Positions 1 to 7,875 of a stretch of DNA of 35,013 bases are shown here, in pieces. Made by a program: the position numbers and the translations under genes. The notes beneath the pieces are model-generated. The model was not told where the DNA came from and searched no databases. It worked only from the letters and a program-made list of their open reading frames with translations. The stretch is from Clostridiaceae bacterium OM02-2AC (GTDB lineage Bacteria; Bacillota_I; Bacilli_A; Erysipelotrichales; Erysipelotrichaceae). Position 1 is the first letter of the stretch. Each line of letters begins with the position of its first letter. The stretch lies in contig QULU01000044.1 in NCBI GenBank assembly GCA_003481775.1, forward strand, positions 1-35,013, given 5' to 3'.

Positions 1-46
1 GTAGTCAGCTTGGAAGGCTGAAGTTCTACCATTGAACTACACCCGC
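1..46 (-). tRNA. tRNA-Gly (TCC), 3' part cut off by the window edge
   Basis: The minus strand starts with a GCGGGTG acceptor strand, a D-arm containing AGTTCAATGGTAGAA, and an anticodon loop reading CTTCCAA, so the anticodon is TCC. The T-arm and 3' end lie outside the window. It is the last visible member of the tRNA operon. Confidence 0.9.
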
Positions 47-56
47 AACAGATAAA

Positions 57-132
57 TGGTGACCCGTGGGCGATTCGAACGCCCGACCCTCTGATTAAAA
101 GTCAGATGCTCTACCAACTGAGCTAACGGGTC
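57..132 (-). tRNA. tRNA-Lys (TTT)
   Basis: Complete 76-nt cloverleaf with CCA encoded. The acceptor GACCCGT pairs with ACGGGTC, the anticodon loop is CTTTTAA (anticodon TTT), and the T-loop is TTCGAAT. Confidence 0.97.
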
Positions 133-152
133 ATTTATATGTTGAATTTAAT

Positions 153-228
153 TGGCTGGGGCAACTGGGATCGAACCAGTGGAATGCCAGAGTCAAAGTC
201 TGGTGCCTTACCGCTTGGCTATGCCCCA
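153..228 (-). tRNA. tRNA-Gln (TTG)
   Basis: Complete 76-nt cloverleaf ending GCCA. The acceptor TGGGGCA pairs with TGCCCCA; the U1-A72 pair is typical of tRNA-Gln. The anticodon loop is CTTTGAC (TTG). Confidence 0.96.
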
Positions 229-236
229 ATAAAAGA

Positions 237-320
237 TGGTGGGGAGGGGCAGATTCGAACTGCCGAACCAAAAGGAACTGAGTTACAGTCAGCCGCGTTT
301 AGCCACTTCGCTACCTCCCC
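237..320 (-). tRNA. tRNA-Tyr (GTA)
   Basis: An 84-nt class II tRNA with a long variable arm and encoded CCA. The acceptor GGGGAGG pairs with CCTCCCC, and the anticodon loop CTGTAAC gives GTA. Confidence 0.96.
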
Positions 321-336
321 GACTCTTTTTAAAAGA

Positions 337-412
<76 letters not shown>

Positions 413-421
413 ACATTTTTA

Positions 422-497
422 TGGTGGAGGCTGAGGGACTCGAACCCCCGACCCTCTGCTTGTAAGGCAGACGCTCTCCCAGCTGAGCTAAGCCTCC
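422..497 (-). tRNA. tRNA-Val (TAC)
   Basis: A 76-nt cloverleaf with encoded CCA. The acceptor GGAGGCT pairs with AGCCTCC, and the anticodon loop CTTACAA gives TAC. It is the promoter-proximal tRNA of the cluster. Confidence 0.96.
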
Positions 498-545
498 ACG
501 TTTTTTGAACTTCTTTTTTTGCGCCGTTCTCATCAGCGCTCATAT

Positions 546-574
546 ATAATACCATTAGACTTTTTTTATGTCAA
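546..574 (-). promoter_or_regulatory. Sigma-A promoter of the tRNA operon
   Basis: On the minus strand TTGACA (574-569) is followed after exactly 17 bp by TATTAT (551-546), about 50 bp upstream of tRNA-Val. No other promoter-like pair separates the tRNAs, so all six are probably one transcript. Upstream lies an A/T-rich tract with two copies of TTTTTTTGAATT-like sequence that could act as an UP element (inference). Confidence 0.75.
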
Positions 575-662
575 CAACTTTTTTGAATTTTTTTGAATTT
601 TTTTATCTAATGAAATCGAACCCCTTTAAACCCTTTAAAACAAGGCCTTTTAATCAAATACA

Positions 663-688
663 CCAAAAGAAAAGGATGATCTGTCATC
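663..688 (-). terminator. Possible weak terminator after the DarA-like gene
   Basis: The minus strand has a short hairpin GATGA-loop-TCATC followed by CTTTTCTTTT, about 30 bp after the stop codon. The 5-bp stem is short, so the call is weak. Confidence 0.35.
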
Positions 689-719
689 TATTCTGAAGCC
701 CAAAATAAACCGACCATCG

Positions 720-1004
720 CTATGCATTAACCTTCACATAATCATTTACATCCGTAACAAATATAGAAACCTCCTCATGAAACGGATGCCTGTGTTCTGT
801 GCCTTCCCAATCAGCTTCCGGATCGAGTATGGTTAAGATCCTATCACATTCCTGCTCATCCACCCCCAGCAGCAAAACAGTCTGTCCATATTGCAGAAAA
901 TCACCTGTACTTCCAACCTCTGTCGCCATAAATGCATGCTCTTTGAGCTTTTCCGAAATATCGGCAGCATACTCATCTCCTGCAATGATAAACATCAATT
1001 TCAT
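720..1004 (-). CDS. DarA/YaaQ-like PII-fold protein, possible cyclic-di-AMP receptor
   Basis: A 94-residue protein whose first 60 residues follow the DarA (YaaQ/PstA) pattern: start MKL, a first beta-strand and helix, then the glycine-containing STGDFLQYGQTVLLLGV stretch at about 32-48 that corresponds to the ligand-binding T/B loop region of that family. DarA proteins are PII-like trimers that bind c-di-AMP; their downstream partners are largely unsettled. This copy is shorter than the roughly 109-residue Bacillus protein because the glycine-rich loop before the last strand is compressed, and the region 62-78 is acidic and histidine-rich instead. The reading frame starts behind a GAGGTGA ribosome binding site. 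It lies about 115 bp downstream of the HxlR gene, separated from it by a good terminator, so it is probably transcribed alone. Family assignment is fairly secure; ligand binding is inferred. Confidence 0.7.
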   Translation of the reverse strand: MKLMFIIAGDEYAADISEKLKEHAFMATEVGSTGDFLQYGQTVLLLGVDEQECDRILTILDPEADWEGTEHRHPFHEEVSIFVTDVNDYVKVNA

Positions 1005-1083
1005 GTAAGACTCACCTCAGCTACTATCATATCATATTTTTCATATTCTTTATCGTTAATCTTTTTAATTTCCAGAAATGCAT

Positions 1084-1117
1084 AAAAAAAAGATACAGCC
1101 AGTCTGTGCCAGCTGTA
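1084..1117 (-). terminator. Terminator after the HxlR regulator gene
   Basis: On the minus strand TACAGC (1117-1112) pairs with GCTGTA (1099-1094), followed by TCTTTTTTTT. It begins 6 bp beyond the stop codon of the HxlR gene and ends the redox operon. Confidence 0.7.
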
Positions 1118-1123
1118 CCCGTT

Positions 1124-1558
1124 TCACCCCTCAACCGGTTTTGCAATCAGATCCTCTTTTCGTATGACCTCACCGCACTCCCTACATACATACTGTATAT
1201 CAACAGCCCCCCCGCAGCCCTTATGCTTCAGACATTTATAGCTCTTATGCAGATGCCGGTCACCCCAGATCATCATCGCATTGTAAATATCATCCAGATC
1301 CCTGCTCTTATCCGTAAGCTCATACTGATAACGCGGCGGATGCTCCTGATACAGGCTGCAGCTGAGAAGCTCATCCTCGCACAAGGACTTCAATCGACTG
1401 GACAGCAGATTCGTCGGTATTCCCTCCAGCCCCTCCTGCAAATCCTTATAGGTGCGTCTTCCCTCACGCACTGCATGCAAAATGAGCAGTGTCCATCTGT
1501 CACCGATCAGATTGAGTGTCTGTGCGATATTACAATGCATATCATACTGTTTTTTCAT
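1124..1558 (-). CDS. HxlR-family winged-helix regulator, probably thiol-sensing
   Basis: A 144-residue protein. Residues about 9-95 form the HxlR winged helix: a Cys at position 9, then LNLIGDRWTLLILHAV and a wing region around HPPRYQYELT. Several HxlR members (YodB, CatR, HypR in Bacillus) sense electrophiles or oxidants through this N-terminal Cys, so redox sensing is a reasonable inference. The C-terminal tail carries a Cys-rich CLKHKGCGG...CRECGE segment resembling a zinc ribbon, which the shorter classical HxlR proteins lack. The start was placed at the ATG behind GAGGTGATGAA, 13 codons inside the longest open frame. It follows the CcdA-TlpA gene by about 60 bp on the same strand, so it likely belongs to the same transcript and may control it through the dyad at 4690-4706. 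Confidence 0.82.
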   Translation of the reverse strand: MKKQYDMHCNIAQTLNLIGDRWTLLILHAVREGRRTYKDLQEGLEGIPTNLLSSRLKSLCEDELLSCSLYQEHPPRYQYELTDKSRDLDDIYNAMMIWGDRHLHKSYKCLKHKGCGGAVDIQYVCRECGEVIRKEDLIAKPVEG

Positions 1559-1618
1559 TTCATCACCTCTTATAGATCCCTTTTCATATATAATCAATTC
1601 CTTTATACCATCAATCCC

Positions 1619-2845
1619 TTATTTTTTTCCTGACAATGTCTGCTGTATCATATTCTCCATCATATCTGGTGTCAGCTGCCCTTTGATATACCCAAACGGC
1701 TTCCCGTCCTTATCAATCATAAACGTCGTTGGCATACTTGTTATCTGAAAATAATAATACATGGAGCCATCATCGAATAAAACAGGCAGGGAATACTCAT
1801 GTTCATCCAGAAATGCCCGAATACCTTCCTCATTCTTCTCCTGACCGCCGGGATTCACCACCGTCAAAACAGCAACCTCATCACTGTTTCGATACTTCTC
1901 ATACAGCTCCTGAATATGCGGAAGCTCACGTTGGCATGGTGGGCACCAGGTTGCCCAGAAATTCAGAAAAATAACCTTTCCCCGATAATCAGTAAGGGAT
2001 ACCTGTTTTCCGTTTTGATCCTTCAGCACAAAATCCAGCTGCTCCGTCTCGGTCTGTGTATCCGGAGTATCCGCAGCCTTCTCTTCCTGCTTTGGTGTGG
2101 CCGTATCCGTATCCTTTTTGGCAGTTGCCTGATCGGAGGTACTCATATATGAGCTGATGGTATTCATTTTTCCAGTGAACATCATCAGACCGATTGCAAT
2201 TAAAATAACAGCCCCCAGCTTCACCGCAATATTCATGATATTTTTATGATTGGATATCCAGTGCAGTACCTTTCCGGTAAACAATCCCAATATCAGGAAG
2301 GGGATCGTAAATCCCAGCGCATACACAATCATCAGGAAGGTAGACACCCAAAGACTGCCGGAGGATGACGCCAGCAGCAGTATGGAAGACAGTGCAGGGC
2401 CGATGCACGGTGTCCACGCAAAGCTGAACGTAAAGCCCATCAGAAAGGCGATGGCTGCATTTACACCGCCTTTTTTCTGAAATGGAAGCTTCCATGTGCG
2501 CTCCAGACTTTTGAATTTCCAGATTCCCAGCTGATGCAGCCCCAAAAGAACGATCAGGATACCTCCGATACGCACAAAATACACCATGTGATCCTTGAAA
2601 AAGCTGCTCAGCACATGCACCGAAATATTCATCAGCAGTATCGCGGTAAAAATTCCGATTACAAAGCTGACCGTCAGCAGGAAAATTCTACGCTGCGAAT
2701 GCGGCTGCTTTTGATCCTGCCCTGCCAGATATCCCATATAAACAGGCAGCAGCGGCAATACACAGGGGGATAAAAAGGATAGTAAGCCCTCCAGAAAGAC
2801 CAGCAGAAAGCTGATATGGCTTAATACGTCGTTGGGATTCAGCAT
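1619..2845 (-). CDS. CcdA-TlpA fusion: membrane thiol-electron transporter with extracytoplasmic thioredoxin domain
   Basis: A 408-residue two-domain protein. Residues 1-230 are a CcdA/DsbD-type membrane domain with about six hydrophobic segments and the two paired cysteines expected in this family, C28 in SPCVLPLLP and C147 in TPCIGPAL. They carry reducing equivalents from cytoplasmic thioredoxin across the membrane. A charged, Thr/Glu-rich linker (235-268) leads to a TlpA/ResA-like thioredoxin domain (270-408) with active site WCPPC (C301, C304) and the cis-Pro region SMPTTFMID. In Firmicutes these functions are usually separate proteins; fusion puts donor and acceptor in one chain. It starts 9 bp after the thioredoxin gene behind ATAGGAGAAT, so the cytoplasmic electron donor is co-transcribed. 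Substrates could be oxidised extracytoplasmic thiols, peroxides or methionine sulfoxide reductases; the sequence does not say which. Confidence 0.9.
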   Translation of the reverse strand: MLNPNDVLSHISFLLVFLEGLLSFLSPCVLPLLPVYMGYLAGQDQKQPHSQRRIFLLTVSFVIGIFTAILLMNISVHVLSSFFKDHMVYFVRIGGILIVLLGLHQLGIWKFKSLERTWKLPFQKKGGVNAAIAFLMGFTFSFAWTPCIGPALSSILLLASSSGSLWVSTFLMIVYALGFTIPFLILGLFTGKVLHWISNHKNIMNIAVKLGAVILIAIGLMMFTGKMNTISSYMSTSDQATAKKDTDTATPKQEEKAADTPDTQTETEQLDFVLKDQNGKQVSLTDYRGKVIFLNFWATWCPPCQRELPHIQELYEKYRNSDEVAVLTVVNPGGQEKNEEGIRAFLDEHEYSLPVLFDDGSMYYYFQITSMPTTFMIDKDGKPFGYIKGQLTPDMMENMIQQTLSGKK

Positions 2846-2854
2846 TCTATTCTC

Positions 2855-3169
2855 CTATCTGTTCAACATTTCTTTCAATTTCGGATACGGCTGATAGCCC
2901 AGACGCTGTTCAGCCTGAACGCCGTTTTTGAATACGATCAGCGTTGGAATGGACTGCACCCCATAGCGCATCGCCAGTGCCTGCTCCTGATCGACATCCA
3001 CCTTAACAATTTTCGCCTTTCCTTTGAACTCATCTGCCAGCTTTTCGATTTCCGGTGCCAGCATCTTACATGGTCCGCACCAGGTAGCGAAGAAGTCCAC
3101 CAGTACCAGCTCCTCCTTCTGAATCAGTTCGTTAAATTCCGCTTCCTTTGCATGTATTACATTAGACAT
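2855..3169 (-). CDS. trxA: Thioredoxin
   Basis: A 104-residue classical thioredoxin: active site WCGPCK (C31, C34) after the beta-strand VLVDFFATW, and cis-Pro loop QSIPTLIVFKNG. Length and motifs are normal, with no signal peptide, so it works in the cytoplasm as a dithiol reductant. It begins behind a strong AAAGGAGG site and ends 9 bp before the CcdA-TlpA gene, which fits a role as electron donor to that membrane protein. The preceding rclA-like gene is about 135 bp upstream on the same strand. The chromosome probably holds further thioredoxin genes, so trxA here is a family label rather than a claim that this is the main copy. Confidence 0.93.
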   Translation of the reverse strand: MSNVIHAKEAEFNELIQKEELVLVDFFATWCGPCKMLAPEIEKLADEFKGKAKIVKVDVDQEQALAMRYGVQSIPTLIVFKNGVQAEQRLGYQPYPKLKEMLNR

Positions 3170-3305
3170 CGTGTTTTCCTCCTTTTATTTTATATGTTTA
3201 CGATATAGGCAGGGCTGCATCGTAAGTTTTTCAACCATCGAAGAAAGCTCCAGCTTCCTGACACATTTCCTGCCTCATTGCTTGTTGATTCTCTACACCG
3301 CTTTA

Positions 3306-4634
3306 TCAGCTGAATAAATCATTTAAGGCCTCACTCATCGTCGGATGTGTAAAGATATGATTTCCAACCTCCTGATATGTCAGTTGCTGATTCATAGCAA
3401 GCTGTACAAAGTTGATGACCTCCTCAGATTCGGCGCAGAATAATACACAGCCAAGAATCTGATCTGTTTTCGTATCAATGACAGCCTTTAAAAGTCCATC
3501 CGGCTGTGAAATGACATTTGCCCTTGGAATTGCGGCGGCAGGCATAGAAACCGTTTTTACTGCATAGCCCTGTTCCCGTGCCTCCTGTTCGCTCAGTCCC
3601 ACACGGGAGAAGGTTGGTGAAATAAAGACAGAATAAGCGATATGACCGCGATTTCCTGTTGTCCGCTGTTTGTTTCCAAACAGATGATCCTTCACAATGC
3701 GATAGTCATCCAGAGAAATGTAGGTAAACTGCAATCCCCCCTTTACATCGCCCATTGCATATATATGAGGCACACTGGTTTGCAGGTACTCATTCACGAT
3801 GACATTGCCACGCTGATCCAGCTTTACTCCGGTGTTTTCCAGACCGATTTGCTTCGTGTTTGCACTCCGTCCGGCCGCAAGCAGGACAGCATCAACCTTG
3901 ATATGCTGCTCTGTGCCATGTGCATCATCATACGTGATCACAACCTGTTCCCCGGCATTGGAAAATTCCTTGACACTGCTTTCAAACACAAAGTCTACTC
4001 CCTGCTTCTCCAGCACCTTCTGAATCTCGTCCGCAACATCCTGATCCTCACGCTTTACCAGACGGCTCCCATGCTCAAATACAGTGACTGCGCTGCCATA
4101 GCGTGCATACATGCTGGAAAATTCCAAGCCGATGTAGCCACCGCCGATAATGGCCAGCCTTTCAGGAAGACTATGTTCCTTCATCATTTCCGCACTTGTG
4201 TAAATATGCTGTGCTTCGTGTATCCCCTTGATATTGGGAATGTTTGGAAGAGAGCCGGTATTGAGGAAGATATAGTCTGCGTAGAGTGTTTCATCCACGC
4301 CTGCTCCCTGTACATGTACCTCATGATTGCTGACAAAGGAAGCCCTTGCTGTGATGACATCGACCAGCTCCAGAGAATTCAGCTTGTCAAAATTTTTCTT
4401 TCGCAGCTTTTCAATGAGTGCTTCCTTGCGCTCTACCGCCTGCCCATAGGACTGTTTGTCTGCCTGTATGATCAAAGACTTTGAGGGAATACAGCCTTCA
4501 TTGATGCAGGTACCTCCATACATCTGATCTGATTTTTCAATCATTGCCACCCGTTTTCCCTGTTTTGCCATATATCCGGCAAGGGTCTTTCCACCCTTTC
4601 CAAAGCCGATGATAATTGCGTCGTATGATTTCAT
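3306..4634 (-). CDS. RclA-like pyridine nucleotide-disulfide oxidoreductase
   Basis: A 442-residue flavoprotein. The N-terminal FAD-binding motif IIGFGKGGKTLAG (8-20) is followed by the redox-active disulfide in GGTCINEGCIPSK (C43, C48), an NAD(P)H-binding IGGGYIGLEFSSMYARYG segment near 163-180, the second FAD motif IYAMGDVKGG, and the C-terminal dimer-interface motif HPTMSEAL with the catalytic His at about 430. The GFGKGGKT variant of the first motif is typical of RclA-like enzymes, linked in E. coli to reactive chlorine resistance and copper reduction, rather than lipoamide dehydrogenase or glutathione reductase. It is the first gene of the redox cluster, with AGGAGG eight bases before the ATG, and its promoter carries an inverted repeat. 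The exact substrate is unknown; mercuric reductase is unlikely without the C-terminal Cys pair. Confidence 0.85.
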   Translation of the reverse strand: MKSYDAIIIGFGKGGKTLAGYMAKQGKRVAMIEKSDQMYGGTCINEGCIPSKSLIIQADKQSYGQAVERKEALIEKLRKKNFDKLNSLELVDVITARASFVSNHEVHVQGAGVDETLYADYIFLNTGSLPNIPNIKGIHEAQHIYTSAEMMKEHSLPERLAIIGGGYIGLEFSSMYARYGSAVTVFEHGSRLVKREDQDVADEIQKVLEKQGVDFVFESSVKEFSNAGEQVVITYDDAHGTEQHIKVDAVLLAAGRSANTKQIGLENTGVKLDQRGNVIVNEYLQTSVPHIYAMGDVKGGLQFTYISLDDYRIVKDHLFGNKQRTTGNRGHIAYSVFISPTFSRVGLSEQEAREQGYAVKTVSMPAAAIPRANVISQPDGLLKAVIDTKTDQILGCVLFCAESEEVINFVQLAMNQQLTYQEVGNHIFTHPTMSEALNDLFS

Positions 4635-4675
4635 AAATACCTCCTATAGCATGTGCTTCTTTGCTTTACATCCAT

Positions 4676-4706
4676 ACTATACCATAGTAACTTTATTTTT
4701 TAAAGT
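4676..4706 (-). promoter_or_regulatory. Promoter and putative operator of the redox cluster
   Basis: A minus-strand -10 TATAGT (4681-4676) lies 17 bp from TTTAAA (4704-4699). The -35 sits inside a perfect 6-5-6 dyad ACTTTATTTTTTAAAGT at 4690-4706. A repressor bound there would block RNA polymerase. The HxlR protein encoded downstream is the natural candidate (inference). Confidence 0.5.
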
Positions 4707-5142
4707 GATTTGCATAAAGAAAGTAAAGTTTTTTCCTGCTTATGGAAAATAACACAGAAATCTGCTTGCCCCTGCCGGATGTGCAAACAAACAAGCATAA
4801 CAGGCTCCCTTACTTCATGCACCATAGTAATCATCTAATAGATACAGCTCTTTTTTATTTTCTGCAATGGCTGCTTTCTCACATTACCAGAGGCTGCTAA
4901 TCCTTATTGGTGGTTTACTTTTCCCCAATAAAAAAGGGAGCACCTGATTGCTCAACAAGCAAACGGCACTCCTTATCCCAGGCTCTGCTTATGGATAACA
5001 TACCTGCTGCAGGGCTGCCTATGAAAATTCAGAAGACTTCCTTATATACATTCATGCATCGTGTCCTTCGTATGGCATCCCGCTTTATGCAATTCGTATT
5101 TATTCCCCTATACGATGGTGATCACCAGCAGATCGTCTGCCT
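4707..5142. other. Intergenic stretch between the redox cluster and the UDG/dGTPase operon
   Basis: About 436 bp. Apart from the hairpin at 4929-4972 I see no gene with a convincing ribosome binding site. The part 4973-5142 would be a long 3' untranslated region of the glycosylase gene. Confidence 0.5.
4929..4972 (-). terminator. Terminator of the dGTPase-glycosylase operon
   Basis: On the minus strand GGAGTGCC (4972-4965) pairs with GGTGCTCC (4944-4937) with two G-U pairs. An inner TTGCT/AGCAA stem extends it, and CTTTTTTATT follows. It lies about 170 bp beyond the glycosylase stop codon. Confidence 0.65.
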
Positions 5143-5727
5143 TCAAAGCTTCAAAGCAGTATGTACCAGTCTACGGATATGCAACAGGCGCTCTGCTTCA
5201 AACTGTGGATGCTCCTTCATCCAGCGTACATTGAGCGGAGATGGATGCGGCAGCACCAGAGCCGTCTTTCCGCGCAGCTGCTGATCTTGAAATACAAGCT
5301 CTTCAAAGCTTTGTCCAGGAAACAATTCCTTAGCGGCCAATGCCCCGATAATGATATACAGCTGATTATCTACAGCGTCAAGCTCACGCATGAGCCAGGT
5401 TTTGGCACAGATTCTGGGAGGCTTTTTATCTCCCTGTGCACCCTTTCCCGGATAGCAGTGTCCCATGGAGGCGATATAGAAGTTATGCTCATCATAAAAC
5501 TGTGCATCGTCGATCTGATACCATTCCCTGCGCAGCTTCTTCCCGCTGGCATCATAGAATGGCAGACCGCTGTTGTGTACATGAATAGAGGGAGCCTGTG
5601 AAATCTGCATAATTTTCGCATCCTGCGCACCTTGAAAAATCGCACGGGGCTCATGGTCAAATTTTCCTTCACAGAGACGGCAGGCACACAGCTCCCTTTT
5701 CAGCTGTTCAAATAATTCCTGCTTCAT
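5143..5727 (-). CDS. Uracil-DNA glycosylase superfamily protein, Fe-S family 4-like
   Basis: A 194-residue protein with uracil-DNA glycosylase landmarks. The N-terminal CACRLCEG holds Cys at 14, 16 and 19; a second pair, C91 and C107, flanks a GxGAQGDKKPPR loop as in family 4 enzymes, where four cysteines hold a 4Fe-4S cluster. The C-terminal HPSPLN motif (H161) matches the leucine-loop motif that inserts into DNA. The first motif is SQAPS rather than the usual GEAPG, so catalytic detail or substrate preference may differ. It starts 8 bp after the dGTPase gene with the ribosome site AGGTGATG overlapping the end of that gene, so the two are co-transcribed. The pair suggests joint control of nucleotide-pool quality and removal of misincorporated bases. 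Length is normal for the short family. Confidence 0.83.
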   Translation of the reverse strand: MKQELFEQLKRELCACRLCEGKFDHEPRAIFQGAQDAKIMQISQAPSIHVHNSGLPFYDASGKKLRREWYQIDDAQFYDEHNFYIASMGHCYPGKGAQGDKKPPRICAKTWLMRELDAVDNQLYIIIGALAAKELFPGQSFEELVFQDQQLRGKTALVLPHPSPLNVRWMKEHPQFEAERLLHIRRLVHTALKL

Positions 5728-5735
5728 TGCATCAC

Positions 5736-7160
5736 CTAGATTCCCTTCAGCTCCTGATACAGACGTATTGCATAGCTGTCTGTCATACCGGCCACAAAAT
5801 CCGCTCCCAGCAACAGACGCAGATACAGCCGCTCGCCATCTGCCTTCCCCTGTGCAGTATACTGGTAGGTGTTCAGATAGTTTCCGGATAGCAGATCGAT
5901 GTACTTTTCCTGAATTTCACTCATGCGCAAACCACTGTCATAGGGCAGTAATGCGTCCATGAAGCGATCCAGCAAAAAGGTGATGATCTCATTTCCCATC
6001 AGCTCCAGCTTTAAGATTGCGGCATCGTTGTAAACCCTGTCAAAGGCGAATTGCTTCAGGCTGCGGATCAGCTTTCCTTCTCTGCTGACTGCTATCAGCT
6101 CCTGTTCAAAGCTCCCGTTCATGATGGCATCGTAATGCTTCAAAAATGCTTGGGATACACCGGAAATACTGAACAGCTGTTTCTTTGTAAGCCATGTAAA
6201 AACAGCGTGCTGATAAGGATCAAAGCCCTTCTCGCTCGTTTGCTTCAGCTGGCGTCCTTCCTCCAGTCCCTGCCGCAGCAGCTCCGCTCCCCGCTCATCC
6301 TGTGCTTCTTCGATTACATCCAGTAGCTGTTCATAGGAATACAACCCCTTCTTATAGCCATCCTCCAAATCCGCAAAGGTATAGGCCAGATCATCTGCCG
6401 CCTCCAGAATAAAGCACAGTGGATTCCGGCAGCCCAGAGTTCCGGTATTCTGTTTGATTTCCAGAAACTGATCCGTTTCGCTCTGATAGTAGCCGACCTT
6501 TTTTCTGAGCAGACTGCGCTGTGATTTCTCCTTTGTATCCTCGGCCAGCTTTTCCAGAGAGTTCACCGGATACTTGATAATCGTATCCATAACGCTGCTG
6601 GTCAGATGCATACCGCTTCGCCCTGTGAGACGGTGCAGCTTTGTAATAATACGCAGCGCCTGAGCATTGCCCTCATAATACAAAAGGTCAGCCTGCTGCT
6701 GTTCATCCAGCCATGCCTGTAAAGGCTTATTTTTATATTGTAATAGAGACAGATTTTTTTCAAACCAGTTGCGAATAGCACTCTCGCCGAAATGGCCGAA
6801 TGGCGGATTGCCGATATCGTGCAGCAGACCTGCACAGTTAAGAATTTCGATAACCTTCAAGGAATCAGGCTGATCCTCAACAGGTGCCAGCTGCTGATCG
6901 AGCACCTGTATACATACCTGCTTTCCAATCAGCTTTGCGATGGAGGACACCTCCAGGGAATGTGTCAGTCTTGTGCGCACAAAATCACTATGATCGAGGG
7001 GAAAAACCTGCGTCTTATCCTGCAGTCTGCGAAAGGATGCACTGCGGATGATCCGATGGTAGTCACTCTCGATTTCACTGCGGTATTTTCCTGCGTTTGC
7101 GGATGTTTTCTGCGGAATCCGTGTTTCGCTTGTTATGCTATTCCATGATAATCGATGCAT
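5736..7160 (-). CDS. dgt: Deoxyguanosinetriphosphate triphosphohydrolase (HD-domain dNTPase)
   Basis: A 474-residue HD-superfamily enzyme that removes triphosphate from dGTP (and related dNTPs) to give the nucleoside and PPPi. The sequence shows the family block SASFRRLQDKTQVFPL, the first metal His in RTRLTHSLEV, the HD pair in LLHDIGNPPFGHFGE, and a later Asp in EAADDLAYTFADLEDG. The start was set at the ATG 75 bp inside the longest frame because AGGAGGTAAGACG lies immediately before it; the upstream codons have no such site. It is the first gene of a two-gene operon with the uracil-DNA glycosylase. Family membership is secure; strict dGTP specificity cannot be read from the sequence. Confidence 0.9.
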   Translation of the reverse strand: MHRLSWNSITSETRIPQKTSANAGKYRSEIESDYHRIIRSASFRRLQDKTQVFPLDHSDFVRTRLTHSLEVSSIAKLIGKQVCIQVLDQQLAPVEDQPDSLKVIEILNCAGLLHDIGNPPFGHFGESAIRNWFEKNLSLLQYKNKPLQAWLDEQQQADLLYYEGNAQALRIITKLHRLTGRSGMHLTSSVMDTIIKYPVNSLEKLAEDTKEKSQRSLLRKKVGYYQSETDQFLEIKQNTGTLGCRNPLCFILEAADDLAYTFADLEDGYKKGLYSYEQLLDVIEEAQDERGAELLRQGLEEGRQLKQTSEKGFDPYQHAVFTWLTKKQLFSISGVSQAFLKHYDAIMNGSFEQELIAVSREGKLIRSLKQFAFDRVYNDAAILKLELMGNEIITFLLDRFMDALLPYDSGLRMSEIQEKYIDLLSGNYLNTYQYTAQGKADGERLYLRLLLGADFVAGMTDSYAIRLYQELKGI

Positions 7161-7875
7161 CGTCTTACCTCCTATAGAGCCGGCAGCGATTAACCAACGG
7201 GAGTTTCCCCGCATATCGCAATACGCTGCCGCCATACGCTCTTGTTCTACTTTCTATTTTATCACACTGTGCAGGCTTTTACCTCTGTCATACAAAGAAA
7301 ATCCATATGTCTGCCGTTGATTTCTGTTTATGAAGATTTTCTGTTACGATACGCAAAACGAAGGTGGAAGAGGGGGGAGGCATAGGGTTGGTCGTTTCCC
7401 GCCCACATACATGAATGCCGTGTCCTTTGCTGCTCAGAAAAAGACTATGTTAAACAGCCTGCTTTCCGTGCAGATAGCAGCTGCTTGTGATTGCGGCTTT
7501 GTTTATTTGATCCTACGTTTTTTTGTTCACTTTCGGACAATCATATTCATCCTGTAGACCGCGAACGCTCTTCCAGCATTTGAATCCTGCTTCCAGTCCG
7601 TTATGCAGAGCATATTCCTACAAGGCATATCCGATTTTCTGGCAGAGCAGATGATTTTTTCCTATTTCGTTTCGCAAACGCTAAATGAACAGGGCTGCGT
7701 GAAAACGATGGTATAAAAAACACCAACAAGAGAGGCAGTACATTGCAGTATCGCCCCTTACAGCGGTGTAGTTCAGTTTATGAAAGACGCTTTGCCTGCA
7801 TAGTCTTTCAGCAGAGCAGAGGAATCACACAGGCAATCGCTCATCCAATGCTCTTGTTTCCCAGTTCCCTTCGTT
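7161..7875. other. Long intergenic stretch with no convincing gene
   Basis: About 715 bp between the dGTPase start and the end of the TetM-NYN gene. Short open frames on the plus strand lack ribosome binding sites and protein-like composition. A perfect 8-bp stem TGAAAGAC/GTCTTTCA occurs at 7781-7810 without a T-tract on either side. A weaker imperfect hairpin near 7739-7760 is followed on the minus strand by GTGTTTTTTATA and could end the TetM-NYN transcript. I see nothing else. Confidence 0.45.

Noticed and set aside
3642..4484. 280-codon plus-strand frame
   Set aside because: Antisense shadow of the RclA-like flavoprotein gene, which has all family motifs.
7781..7810. Perfect 8-bp hairpin as terminator of the TetM-NYN gene
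   Set aside because: There is no T-tract on either strand after the stem.
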